Source: Winogradskyella litoriviva (lineage in GTDB: Bacteria; Bacteroidota; Bacteroidia; Flavobacteriales; Flavobacteriaceae). From it: a stretch of 64,000 nt of DNA. Both the position numbers and the translations under genes were made by a program. Every line of letters starts with the position of its first letter. The first letter of the stretch is position 1. The notes under the pieces are model-generated. The model saw only the letters and a list, made by a program, of their open reading frames with translations, did no database searches and had not been told where the DNA came from. The stretch spans positions 248,001-312,000 of the forward strand of contig NZ_JABRWQ010000004.1 in the NCBI RefSeq assembly GCF_013249065.1, in the 5' to 3' direction. Positions 1 to 8,097 of this stretch are shown here, piece by piece.

Positions 1-192
1 ATCATTTTATGATGGGCTTTTTTTAATGCTATAATTGCGCGTGTTCAACATTTTGAAACACCGTATAAATACCTTGCAAGCGATTTATACGTTAACTATA
101 AACTGTTTTTTTGAACTCATAGACTATTGCAGCAAGGTTATTGTAAGCGCTGTGGAGTAGTATTCTTTATATTTCTATTTTACATAATATAA

Positions 193-249
193 ATTATAGG
201 ACATTTATAACCTTTAGTATAATAGCGGTTTTAAGTGCTATTTGCCATC
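193..249. repeat. 57-bp direct repeat, copy A
   Basis: This stretch matches 3989-4045 in the same orientation over 57 bases with three differences and no gap. It begins ATTATAGGACATTT and ends TGCTATTTGCCATC. An internal inverted repeat (ATAGC and GCTAT around a 10-base loop) could form a small hairpin. The two copies bracket the STAND NTPase gene 3.8 kb apart, which suggests a duplicated target or recombination site, or a dispersed intergenic element used for homologous exchange. Confidence 0.85.
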
Positions 250-551
250 ATTTGAGTTTTATGACAGCTGTGATAGATTATGTACAAGTTAATTGTGTCT
301 TGGTTAGACTAATTAAGATGTGTAGCTATACTGATATTTTGTACTATTGCGTTTTTTGTTAATTTGCATAGACTGTACAACGCTGCATTTATTTTAAAAT
401 ACGCGATTCTCAGCGATTGGTATTGTATGCATCTGCCATACCTAGTATAATTATAGGTGTCATTTATTTATACCAAGTTTATTTGTATACATATGTACCA
501 TTTTGAATCCTAATTATATAATTACAGTTATTCTTATTAAAAAAATACCTT

Positions 552-603
552 ACCCGAAGCATACCCGACGCACACCCGACGCATACCCGACGCATACCCG
601 AAG
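552..603. repeat. 11-bp tandem repeat, about 4.7 units
   Basis: Units start at 552, 563, 574, 585 and 596. The consensus is ACCCGACGCAT, with ACCCGAAGCAT and ACCCGACGCAC as variants and the last unit incomplete. The period is about one helical turn and is not a multiple of three, so this is not a coding repeat. It is much richer in G and C than the surrounding DNA. It lies about 200 bases past the stop codon of the STAND gene. Confidence 0.9.
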
Positions 604-804
604 GAGCTCTTTGTGAAAATTAGGTGAAAATGCGCTCAATTTGTGGTATTATGTAAAATAGAACTAGAAATTGTATTTTTTAAATTGATACTCCATTAAT
701 TCTTTAAAATAGTATATCATTTTGGAAACATATACGGTTCGCTATGCTATATAGTATGCTCTTCTCTCCTATTGTTTTATCCAAAATTTTATGATGATAA
801 TAAA

Positions 805-3708
805 CTAAATATAAACAATCTCTTTTTTATTAATCTCATCAATAACAAAGAATAAATTTTCAAATCTTTTATATATATGAGGTTCACTAATTGTTTTTAT
901 TTCTTCTGCAAAATTTCCTTTATTTCCAGTTATTTCAAAGAGGCCGTCAATTTCTAATTTCGTTAACATTTTATTTTCTTCCAAAAATTCCTTTTCAAAA
1001 TAATGTTCAATTTCAAAAAACTTAAATTCTTGTTTAGCTTGATTATAAGCAGCTAATTCATCTGGAATTGGCAAAATGATGGCATAAATATTTTTAGTCT
1101 TATGTTTTTTTATCACTCCAGGTTTAAAAACTTCAAAATCTTCATTTTTAAAACCATTAAATTCTTTAAACCCTGAAGCATCATTGTCAAAAATCCCAAT
1201 AATTGTCTTATCTTGATATTTACCAGTATCCATTTCTAGAGCTATGTTATTTAATGTTTTAGCCAATTCATGAGTTCCTCCTCCATCTTTATTTGTTTTA
1301 ATTTCACAAGATTCGACATTCCAATATGGTTCGGTATTTCCTGTTAAAGCCTTAAAAGCTTGCATCATATATGTTGCATCAGTTTTTCCTTCAGTATAAA
1401 TTTCTACATTTTTAATTGGTTTAATAGCTTCTAAACTAGTAAACCTAGTAACATCAACACTATTGTCTAAGTAATACCTAACTCCTTTTTGCATTTTCTG
1501 TAGACGTTTTTTTAATTTATACCTCTCTTTTAATTCATTTTTGTTTTTTGGGTCTATAATGTCAAGACCATTATCAAATAATAGAGCGAAAATTGGATTT
1601 GAAAGAGTATTCTTCCTAGAGTAAAATAAATCTAGTTTATCATTTTCATCAAATTTATCTGAAGTTAAAGTTGCACCTATACAAAATAGCTTATATTTTA
1701 AGTTCACAATATCATTAGGCAACCCAGTATCCTCAATCTTGTCCAATTGTAAACTTATATGGTCAAATGCAAGCTTTAAAGTATCTTCAAGAGTTTTTGA
1801 ATTGAAGTGATTAAAAAACCAAAAGAAGTTCATTAACGCAATATCTGCATCTCTTAAATTTTTAAAAATGGGTAATGTCGACGATAGTCGCTTAACATCT
1901 TGGTCAGCTTTAATTAAAAGCTCCAAAGATTTAATTACACCATCTTTTCTTAAATCGGAATCTGTTAACCATAAAGATTGTAAAATATAACCTAAACCAG
2001 AAGATGCTATTAATTCGTCTTTTAGTTCGGTGTATTTATCTACTCTAGTTAGTAATGCCGTCAAAAAATCTGGCATATCTTTAGTTCTACCAGTATAAAA
2101 AATAGCTGTGTTTTGCCAACTGAATTTTGTAAAGTTCTCAATTAGTTTTGGTTCTAAATCTCTGCGTTGATTAAAAATTTCTCTAGATGCATAATACTCC
2201 ATAAAATAATCATGCTTAAAATCAATTTTACCATTTTCATCTTCATATAAAACACCTGTTCCTTGGGTTAAAGATTTGATTAGTTCAGGATAAACTTCAT
2301 CTTTAATAGTTATATTCTTTCCTTTAAAAAATTTCTTTATAAATGATTCAAATTCTTGTTTTGACTTTCTCGTATTATTTGGGTCTCCAATAACTTCAAC
2401 TGCATATATTGATAGAATTCTTTCTTTTATAGTTATATCTAAGAATTCAAGGCTAGATTTTACAGATGTTCTTCCCAATAAGAAAATATTAAAATTATCG
2501 TATATATCTGTTATTGTAGCTGGTATTTCATATTGTTTTTCTTCAAAAAGTATTGAAATGAGCGACACAGTTAGAGGTGTAATTGGTATTTTTTCTAATA
2601 TGTTATTATCATGAAGCGTATCCCATAATTTATTCGATTTTTCTAAATTAAACCTAAAAAAATTATCCAAAAATAATTTAACTTGGTTCATATCAAAATT
2701 ACTTAGGTTAACTCTAATATGGTCATTCAATTCAAAACCTTCAACTAGGTAATCGTAATTTCTTGTTCCTATAATAAAACGAATTCCTATTTTTTCTTTT
2801 AAATCATGTATTTCATTTAAAACCTTCAATTGATTCTCCCTTTCAAATTCATCAATAGAATCAACAATTAAAACAATCTGATATTCGTTATATATTCGCT
2901 CTATATCAAATGCTTTATAAGTTTTTAGTAACTCTTCATCTAAAATCTTTTTAATCTGAAATTTCGACTCAAGAATTTTACTAGCTTTAATTATTATTGG
3001 TATATTTTTAAAGATTAACTCTTTATTTTTTTCAATAAGCTCCTTTCCTATTTCTTTCAGCAATGTACTTTTACCAGTTCCAGCTTCACCTGAAAGCACA
3101 TAACTACCTGATTTTATAATTTTATCCTTATTTACCCTGCTCTTTGTTAAGGTCTCCGTTTCAGAATCTTCTTTATATATATATAATTTTGGTTCTATAA
3201 ATATTTCTAATAACTTATCATATTTATCATCTAATTTTAATAAACTTTTTAAATGTTTATCTGCTTGTACTGAATCAATAAAGCTTATTTCATATGGCTT
3301 TAAGAAAGTGTCATTATGCGACCAAAAGTCTTCATAATATTCATTGATATTATCAATTACATCTTTTTTACTCCAATACTCAATTACTGTGTTTTGGTTT
3401 TCACTATTTAGCCAATCTTGAAAATAGTTTGAAAGTTTGGCATTTGAAGTAACAATATATAAATGGTCATATTTAGGAGTAATGTTTTTTACTCTTTCAT
3501 CAATAGCTGGAACTTTGCCGTTTAATTCACTTAACGTAATTAAAAAAAATATTTTTTGATTTTTAAGGGCTGTTTTTTGAGTTGCTTCGATTAGATTGTT
3601 TGTAATCCTAATTACATTTTCCAAACCCATTCTAACTAACAAATCTTCAATTAGTTTAGAGAAGTCGCTTTCTTTATCTATTGCTTCAATTATACCGTTC
3701 TTGTTCAT
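805..3708 (-). CDS. NACHT-type STAND NTPase with C-terminal TOPRIM domain; putative defence protein
   Basis: The 967-residue protein contains a NACHT NTPase. Walker A is G207-EAGTGKST, the NACHT Walker B LIVDSIDE spans 280-287 (D283, D286, E287), and a sensor-like arginine is at R316. The typical post-NACHT winged-helix motif F-x-H-x-x-x-x-E-Y-x-A lies at 497-508, followed by a helical region to about 750. Residues 768-845 carry a TOPRIM signature: the acidic motif YTEGKTD with E773, then FDND with D841 and D843. An IEHYF motif at 900-904 resembles the C-terminal part of OLD-type TOPRIM nucleases. Residues 1-150 resemble Mrr-like restriction-endonuclease folds only loosely. STAND and OLD-family proteins are known anti-phage factors. 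A single polypeptide with NACHT and TOPRIM suggests a sensor-switch nuclease, which is inference. The gene stands alone, is AT-rich and is bracketed by direct repeats. Confidence 0.85.
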   Translation of the reverse strand: MNKNGIIEAIDKESDFSKLIEDLLVRMGLENVIRITNNLIEATQKTALKNQKIFFLITLSELNGKVPAIDERVKNITPKYDHLYIVTSNAKLSNYFQDWLNSENQNTVIEYWSKKDVIDNINEYYEDFWSHNDTFLKPYEISFIDSVQADKHLKSLLKLDDKYDKLLEIFIEPKLYIYKEDSETETLTKSRVNKDKIIKSGSYVLSGEAGTGKSTLLKEIGKELIEKNKELIFKNIPIIIKASKILESKFQIKKILDEELLKTYKAFDIERIYNEYQIVLIVDSIDEFERENQLKVLNEIHDLKEKIGIRFIIGTRNYDYLVEGFELNDHIRVNLSNFDMNQVKLFLDNFFRFNLEKSNKLWDTLHDNNILEKIPITPLTVSLISILFEEKQYEIPATITDIYDNFNIFLLGRTSVKSSLEFLDITIKERILSIYAVEVIGDPNNTRKSKQEFESFIKKFFKGKNITIKDEVYPELIKSLTQGTGVLYEDENGKIDFKHDYFMEYYASREIFNQRRDLEPKLIENFTKFSWQNTAIFYTGRTKDMPDFLTALLTRVDKYTELKDELIASSGLGYILQSLWLTDSDLRKDGVIKSLELLIKADQDVKRLSSTLPIFKNLRDADIALMNFFWFFNHFNSKTLEDTLKLAFDHISLQLDKIEDTGLPNDIVNLKYKLFCIGATLTSDKFDENDKLDLFYSRKNTLSNPIFALLFDNGLDIIDPKNKNELKERYKLKKRLQKMQKGVRYYLDNSVDVTRFTSLEAIKPIKNVEIYTEGKTDATYMMQAFKALTGNTEPYWNVESCEIKTNKDGGGTHELAKTLNNIALEMDTGKYQDKTIIGIFDNDASGFKEFNGFKNEDFEVFKPGVIKKHKTKNIYAIILPIPDELAAYNQAKQEFKFFEIEHYFEKEFLEENKMLTKLEIDGLFEITGNKGNFAEEIKTISEPHIYKRFENLFFVIDEINKKEIVYI

Positions 3709-3783
3709 ATTTTATATACTACCAAAATTATCCTACTAAAATATGATTATTGAATTAGAAAAATGCAATAAGTTTATTAAAAT

Positions 3784-3804
3784 CCATTCCACACATTATG
3801 CTTC
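3784..3804. repeat. Dispersed intergenic motif, copy 1
   Basis: The sequence CATTCCACACATTATGCTTC is close to stretches at 11301-11323 and 23959-23979. A second conserved block (TGAATCTCGTACATCGAT, 3868-3885) follows and recurs in similar form at 24006-24023 (15 of 18 bases). All copies lie between genes. Confidence 0.55.
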
Positions 3805-3988
3805 CCTCCTACGTCGTCGCATAAAGAATGTTTAATCACAAGGTTAATATTGTTTTAGATGAATTTTTGAATCTCGTACATCGATTTCATTAACTAAGTA
3901 AAAAAAAACTTATAGATTAAATTTTTCTGTAATAAGAAGACAAACATGCGCTTTTAACCAAAACTTATGTTGTACATAACGCAAGTAC

Positions 3989-4045
3989 ATTATAGGACAT
4001 TTGCAACCTTTAGTATTATAGCGGTTTTAAGTGCTATTTGCCATC
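3989..4045. repeat. 57-bp direct repeat, copy B
   Basis: This copy is the same length as copy A at 193-249 and differs at three bases. It lies on the upstream side of the STAND gene. Its first bases (TACATTATAGGAC, from 3987) also recur alone at 11440-11452, so part of the element is dispersed in the chromosome. Confidence 0.85.
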
Positions 4046-4102
4046 TAAAACTAAAGTTGACCAAAAGCATAAACTTATGACTATTAATATTCTCATTATT
4101 TT

Positions 4103-5200
4103 CTATGTATTCGGTTCAATATCTTTTGCATAAGATGCTAATCGAAGTATATCATAAAACTTTTTAAGGTCACCTTGTATTATTGAAATGGCACTATGAC
4201 TTACTAATAATGATCTAGAAACGGATTGTTTATTTTTTTGAATGATTTGTTTAATTTTTGCTTTAGAATTTTCTAATCCTTCTGTTTTGTATGTATATAA
4301 TACTTTAACTGCATTTTCTTCAGCTGTTATTGTTCTTTGTTTAGGTGTATATCCCATTTGTTTCACCATAGTTTCTGCTAATGCCCAAACCGACCATGGG
4401 TTTTGTCCTGTTATTAAATTATTATCATGGCTGATTTTTTCCAGATACATGAAATTTTCGTTAAATGTCGCTCCTTGAGCAATCAATTTGTCTTGCAATA
4501 AGAAAGGAAATATTGATTCAGCTTTTGGAATTAACAATAATTCTTCCTTATTAGTAAAGCCACTTACCTGTTTGTTTTTTAAAAACAACTGTCCATCTTC
4601 TAATTTAACATTTACCAATGCTGCAGGTCCATGACAAACTGCACCAATGACTTTGTTATTATTATGGAAGTTTTGTATTAAGGCTTGGATATATTTGTTA
4701 TCTGGAAAATCATACATAGCGCCTTTACCGCCAACAAAATAAACAGCTTTATAATCTTTAGAAATAACTTCATCTAACAACAGACTATTATTTACTTTGG
4801 ACTGTGCGGTTACATCATTTAAAAACGCATAATCAAAAACTCCCATATCATCATCATCTAAAACAACTGGTGGCTGACCGCCTAATGGACTTGCAATATC
4901 AACTTCAAAACCATTAGCTTTAAATACATAATAAGCTCTTGCTAATTCTGTGAGTTCATAACCTGTACTTTTACCACTTGATCCCATTGCATCTGTGCTT
5001 GTTACAACAGCGAGTATTTTTCCTCTATAAGAAGGGACATCTTCGGTAAGATATGTAATATCACTTACCTGACTATGTATTAATTCTGCCTCCTCTTCTG
5101 GTAATAGACTGGCAATATATATACCTAAAAGCAGTATTAAGGTAATCATAAGAGCCAATGAGGCTAGAATCCATTTTAAAATTTTATACTTTTTAAACAT
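4103..5200 (-). CDS. Membrane-anchored DJ-1/PfpI family (class I glutamine amidotransferase-like) protein
   Basis: An N-terminal membrane segment (about residues 9-31) is followed by a DJ-1/PfpI domain at about 60-275. The nucleophile elbow GAVCHGPA carries C189-H190, and an acidic residue near E82 is a plausible partner. Related soluble proteins (Hsp31-like, YajL/PfpI) act as glyoxalases, deglycases or chaperones. This one is 365 residues, longer than usual, with a C-terminal helical extension (about 280-365) and a membrane anchor, so the domain probably faces the periplasm. The substrate is unknown. An 80-base gap separates it from the upstream reductase gene on the same strand. Confidence 0.8.
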   Translation of the reverse strand: MFKKYKILKWILASLALMITLILLLGIYIASLLPEEEAELIHSQVSDITYLTEDVPSYRGKILAVVTSTDAMGSSGKSTGYELTELARAYYVFKANGFEVDIASPLGGQPPVVLDDDDMGVFDYAFLNDVTAQSKVNNSLLLDEVISKDYKAVYFVGGKGAMYDFPDNKYIQALIQNFHNNNKVIGAVCHGPAALVNVKLEDGQLFLKNKQVSGFTNKEELLLIPKAESIFPFLLQDKLIAQGATFNENFMYLEKISHDNNLITGQNPWSVWALAETMVKQMGYTPKQRTITAEENAVKVLYTYKTEGLENSKAKIKQIIQKNKQSVSRSLLVSHSAISIIQGDLKKFYDILRLASYAKDIEPNT

Positions 5201-5280
5201 AATTTTATTGGTTAATTAATTTATATACTGAAGACGACTTATAATGAAAATCGCTACATGTAATTAGAAACAACGTGCTA

Positions 5281-6141
5281 TTAAGTTTGTTCTCTAAAAA
5301 ACTTATACAACCTCCTAGTTCCAAAACGCGGTGCAATGTTATCTTCTGCCATAAGTGTTAAAAAGAACTCAATTGGGCCATACGTTTTAGATGTTGTAAA
5401 CGTGCGTACAGTCCAAATCACAAATTTTCTTACCCAATCTGGTAAATGAATAATTTTTATTGGTTTTTGATGTGCATCTAAAGCCATTTCTCCTATTTCA
5501 TTTAAGGTTAAAATATCAGGACCACCAACTATTATTTCATTGCTAGTTGATTTAATAGCTTGCAAACAAACGATTGCCAAATCTTCGCCATGAATGGGAT
5601 TAAATTTTTGTTCTCCATTACCGAAAAGATATATTTTACCGTTTTTTGCCATGTCTAAAAAATCTTTCATATCAGAAAAAAAACCATTCGGACGAATTAC
5701 AACATATTCTAACCCAGAATTTCTTAGAGCATCGACAAACTTTTCTTTAGCTTCAAATATTTTTAGATGTCTATATTTATTACCATTAATTGCAGATACA
5801 TAGATAAACTTCTTTACTCCTGCTCTTTTTGCTTCGTTTAATAAGTTTAGATTAGCCTGATAGTCGACATCCATATAAGTTAAACCATCTTTTTGACGTG
5901 TAATACCAACTGTAGATATAACAGTTGTTACTCCTTCGCAAATTCCATATAACGTATCAGGCTTGGTTACTTCAGCTTTTATAATTTTTACTGTTTTACT
6001 TTCAAAAGATTTAAGAGTTTTTGTTGACCTTGCTATGAGTTTAGCTTTAAAATTATCTTCGACTAAAGCTTTAGCAACATAACCACCTAAATAACCTGTA
6101 GCTCCTGCAAGTAAAACGGTTTTTGAATTCGTAGTGTTCAT
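5281..6141 (-). CDS. NmrA-like NAD(P)-binding short-chain reductase
   Basis: The 286-residue protein starts with an atypical SDR Rossmann motif, GATGYLGG (residues 13-20), after a hydrophobic beta strand. A YVSAINGNKY stretch near 115-122 and an IRPNGFFSD segment near 149-157 are typical of NmrA-like and NAD-dependent epimerase-like proteins. The family includes redox sensors, quinone reductases and complex I assembly factors. No signal peptide is present, so it is cytosolic. It shares strand with the DJ-1-like gene downstream. The exact substrate cannot be read from the sequence. Confidence 0.8.
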   Translation of the reverse strand: MNTTNSKTVLLAGATGYLGGYVAKALVEDNFKAKLIARSTKTLKSFESKTVKIIKAEVTKPDTLYGICEGVTTVISTVGITRQKDGLTYMDVDYQANLNLLNEAKRAGVKKFIYVSAINGNKYRHLKIFEAKEKFVDALRNSGLEYVVIRPNGFFSDMKDFLDMAKNGKIYLFGNGEQKFNPIHGEDLAIVCLQAIKSTSNEIIVGGPDILTLNEIGEMALDAHQKPIKIIHLPDWVRKFVIWTVRTFTTSKTYGPIEFFLTLMAEDNIAPRFGTRRLYKFFREQT

Positions 6142-6250
6142 TATTATGATTTTTTTATAACCTAGATTTTACACTGCCTAAATGTAAATCACCAACCAAT
6201 TTAGATTGTGCGTTGCGTGTTCAATCCCTTTTTTCTAAATTTCGATTCTG

Positions 6251-7378
6251 TTAATTTTTGTTTTCTATAAGTTTAAGTATTTCATAAACCAACAGTAATG
6301 CTTTTTTAGAAGCTTCTAATTGATTTAACGTACCAGAGATGTACGTGTCTAATTGTTTACAATACCATAAGAATGACGCTGTACTTCCTGGATGTCCAAT
6401 CAGTTGTAGTTCTGAGTCTCTATCTATTAAATCTTTAAAAGATACCTTACGTATTCCAAATCCATATTTCATTCCCTTTGTTTCGTATATCCAATTTTGC
6501 ATTGATATTCGAGTCTTTTTATTTACAATTAAGTCATTATTAAAAGCTTCAAGAAATGTGATTAAGTCATTTGTTGTCGATACTAAGCCACCTCCACCCC
6601 AATCGGCACTTAAACTTTTAAGGGTTGATAACTCAATATCTCCAACAAAGAACTTAGCCATAGGAAAAGTTTTGTCTATTGGTGATGATTTTAGGTTGAT
6701 GTAAGAACTATGCATTTTTAAAGGCTGAAAAATATTTTCTTCTAAGAACTGAGAGAACGTTACACCGCTTACTTTTTCTATAATCAATGCTAAAAGTACA
6801 TACTCTGTATCTGTATAATGATAGTATGTACCAGGAACAAAATGAGGTTTCATGTTATGCTTAGTAAATTCTATCATTTCTTCTGCTGACCATGACTTAT
6901 TGGTGTTCATTAATATCTGATTGATCATATTAGGACTTCCATCAATAGTGTTGTCTGTAAAATAGTCTGGCAAACCTGAAGTGTGTTGCAATAAGTGAGC
7001 AATTGTAACATCTTTTGAATAGTCTTTACCATCCAAAACGTGCAGATTATACATCATAGTTTCTGATAAATATTGAGCAATTTTATCTTCAAACTTTAGC
7101 TTATTGTCATCAGCTAAAATTCCTATGGCTGTTGCAGTAAGCATTTTAGTGACACTAGCTGTATAAAATGGGCTGTTGATATAAATAGAATCTTCTTTAC
7201 TTTTGGCTAGTTGAATATCAATACCACGAGATTCAGAATATATATGTAGAATTCCACTTTTAATATTTTCTTTTTCTAATTCGGTTTTAAATAATTTTGT
7301 GACTTCATCATCAATGATTTGCTGACCAAAACAGTTTAAACTAATAAAAAGAGTCAAGCTTAAAAATATAGTTCTCAT
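6251..7378 (-). CDS. Secreted serine hydrolase, beta-lactamase/PBP4* family
   Basis: The start at 7378 was chosen over the upstream in-frame ATG at 7411 because it gives a clean signal peptide (MRTIFLSLTLFISLNCFG). The catalytic SxxK motif is S75-V-T-K78 in the FYTASVTKML context, and the second motif is a Y-T-D near 190. The family (Pfam Beta-lactamase, class C-like) covers D-alanyl-D-alanine peptidases, esterases and unknown hydrolases, so no antibiotic role should be assumed. The stop codon of the neighbouring barrel gene (7415-8065) lies 36 bases upstream, so the two are probably co-transcribed. Confidence 0.85.
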   Translation of the reverse strand: MRTIFLSLTLFISLNCFGQQIIDDEVTKLFKTELEKENIKSGILHIYSESRGIDIQLAKSKEDSIYINSPFYTASVTKMLTATAIGILADDNKLKFEDKIAQYLSETMMYNLHVLDGKDYSKDVTIAHLLQHTSGLPDYFTDNTIDGSPNMINQILMNTNKSWSAEEMIEFTKHNMKPHFVPGTYYHYTDTEYVLLALIIEKVSGVTFSQFLEENIFQPLKMHSSYINLKSSPIDKTFPMAKFFVGDIELSTLKSLSADWGGGGLVSTTNDLITFLEAFNNDLIVNKKTRISMQNWIYETKGMKYGFGIRKVSFKDLIDRDSELQLIGHPGSTASFLWYCKQLDTYISGTLNQLEASKKALLLVYEILKLIENKN

Positions 7379-7414
7379 AGGATTTGTATTGATGTAATTT
7401 GACGGTATCATAAC

Positions 7415-8065
7415 TTAAAATCTTATACCAATATATAGATTAGGTTCAAACAAAAAATAAGATTTCCACCTGTTGTCTAGCTGCTTAAAGTCTTCAGGTG
7501 TGTTGGTGTCAATAATCCAATTATTACAATGAAATTGAGGCTCAATAAAGAATTGTTTCTTTTTACCAAAAGCGAAGTGATAACCAATGTGATAAGAGGT
7601 ATACAACTTAAAACCATTGGCTATTTTCTTATTGTCTAAATCTAAATAGGTTTTGTATTGTGGTAATACTTCTACTGAGGCGAATAACCCTTTCCAAAGC
7701 ATACGTTGATATGTTACTCCTAAACCTGTTTCACGCAAGTAGCCAGGATAAAATTCGGTTTCAGAATCTATTTTATCTAAAAGCCCGTCCCACCATTGAA
7801 TGCCCATAGGCTGAAATAATCTCCAAGTAGCAAATTTTACACCGACAATGTTTTTAGAATCTAATTGACGTTTTACATGAAATTCTATGTGTTGCGTATT
7901 AATTCTTTCTCCTCCTTTACCAATATTGCCTAAGATTATTGCAGGAAAGCTCACTCTGTATTTGTAATCTTTGTTATCTTTTGTTACATCTTCTTTAATG
8001 CTTTGAGCAAATCCATTTGTAGCAAGTAGTGCAAATAATATTGTTATTGATACTAACTTTTTCAT
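7415..8065 (-). CDS. Predicted outer-membrane beta-barrel protein, function unknown
   Basis: The 216-residue protein has a signal peptide ending ATNGFAQ. Alternating hydrophobic strands rich in Tyr, Trp and Phe follow, and the chain ends with an aromatic residue (IGIRF), as expected for a Bacteroidetes outer-membrane barrel. I do not recognise a named family. It lies between two secreted serine hydrolases with short gaps (36 and 32 bases), which suggests one transcript and a related role in the envelope. Confidence 0.65.
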   Translation of the reverse strand: MKKLVSITILFALLATNGFAQSIKEDVTKDNKDYKYRVSFPAIILGNIGKGGERINTQHIEFHVKRQLDSKNIVGVKFATWRLFQPMGIQWWDGLLDKIDSETEFYPGYLRETGLGVTYQRMLWKGLFASVEVLPQYKTYLDLDNKKIANGFKLYTSYHIGYHFAFGKKKQFFIEPQFHCNNWIIDTNTPEDFKQLDNRWKSYFLFEPNLYIGIRF

Positions 8066-8097
8066 GTTTCTATTATTTTAAGAGTCGTTTACTATTT

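Larger units (their letters stand above)
1..804. other. Non-coding region downstream of the STAND gene
   Basis: No convincing gene was found in these 804 bases; the longest reading frame noticed (about 33 codons from base 260, plus strand) has no recognisable features. The first 26 bases end in a T-run and may be the right half of a terminator cut by the window edge. The region holds one copy of a 57-bp repeat (193-249) and an 11-bp tandem repeat (552-603), both listed separately. It is very AT-rich apart from the tandem repeat. It may be the downstream half of an inserted cassette whose only gene is the STAND protein. Confidence 0.6.
3709..4102. other. Non-coding region upstream of the STAND gene
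   Basis: No gene was seen in these 394 bases. The region holds the STAND gene's presumed promoter, although no clear TAnnTTTG box was recognised. It also holds a dispersed intergenic motif (3784-3804 with an associated block at 3868-3885) and the second copy of the 57-bp repeat (3989-4045). A short palindrome, GTTGTACATAAC, lies at 3969-3980, just before the repeat. Confidence 0.6.

Noticed and set aside
260-361. 33-codon plus-strand frame after repeat copy A
   Set aside because: It has no ribosome-binding context and no family features, and its composition looks random.
552-603. CRISPR-like array
   Set aside because: The units are 11 bases with no spacers, so it is a simple tandem repeat.
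193-4045. Integron attC sites
   Set aside because: The 57-bp repeats do not show the paired R and L boxes of attC, and no integrase was seen in the window.
6339-6704. Plus-strand 121-codon frame inside a serine hydrolase gene
   Set aside because: It is antisense to the catalytic domain with no recognisable protein.
4103-7411. Antibiotic beta-lactamase and protease labels for the serine hydrolase and DJ-1 genes
   Set aside because: SxxK class C-like proteins and PfpI folds are too broad to support a drug-resistance or protease claim.
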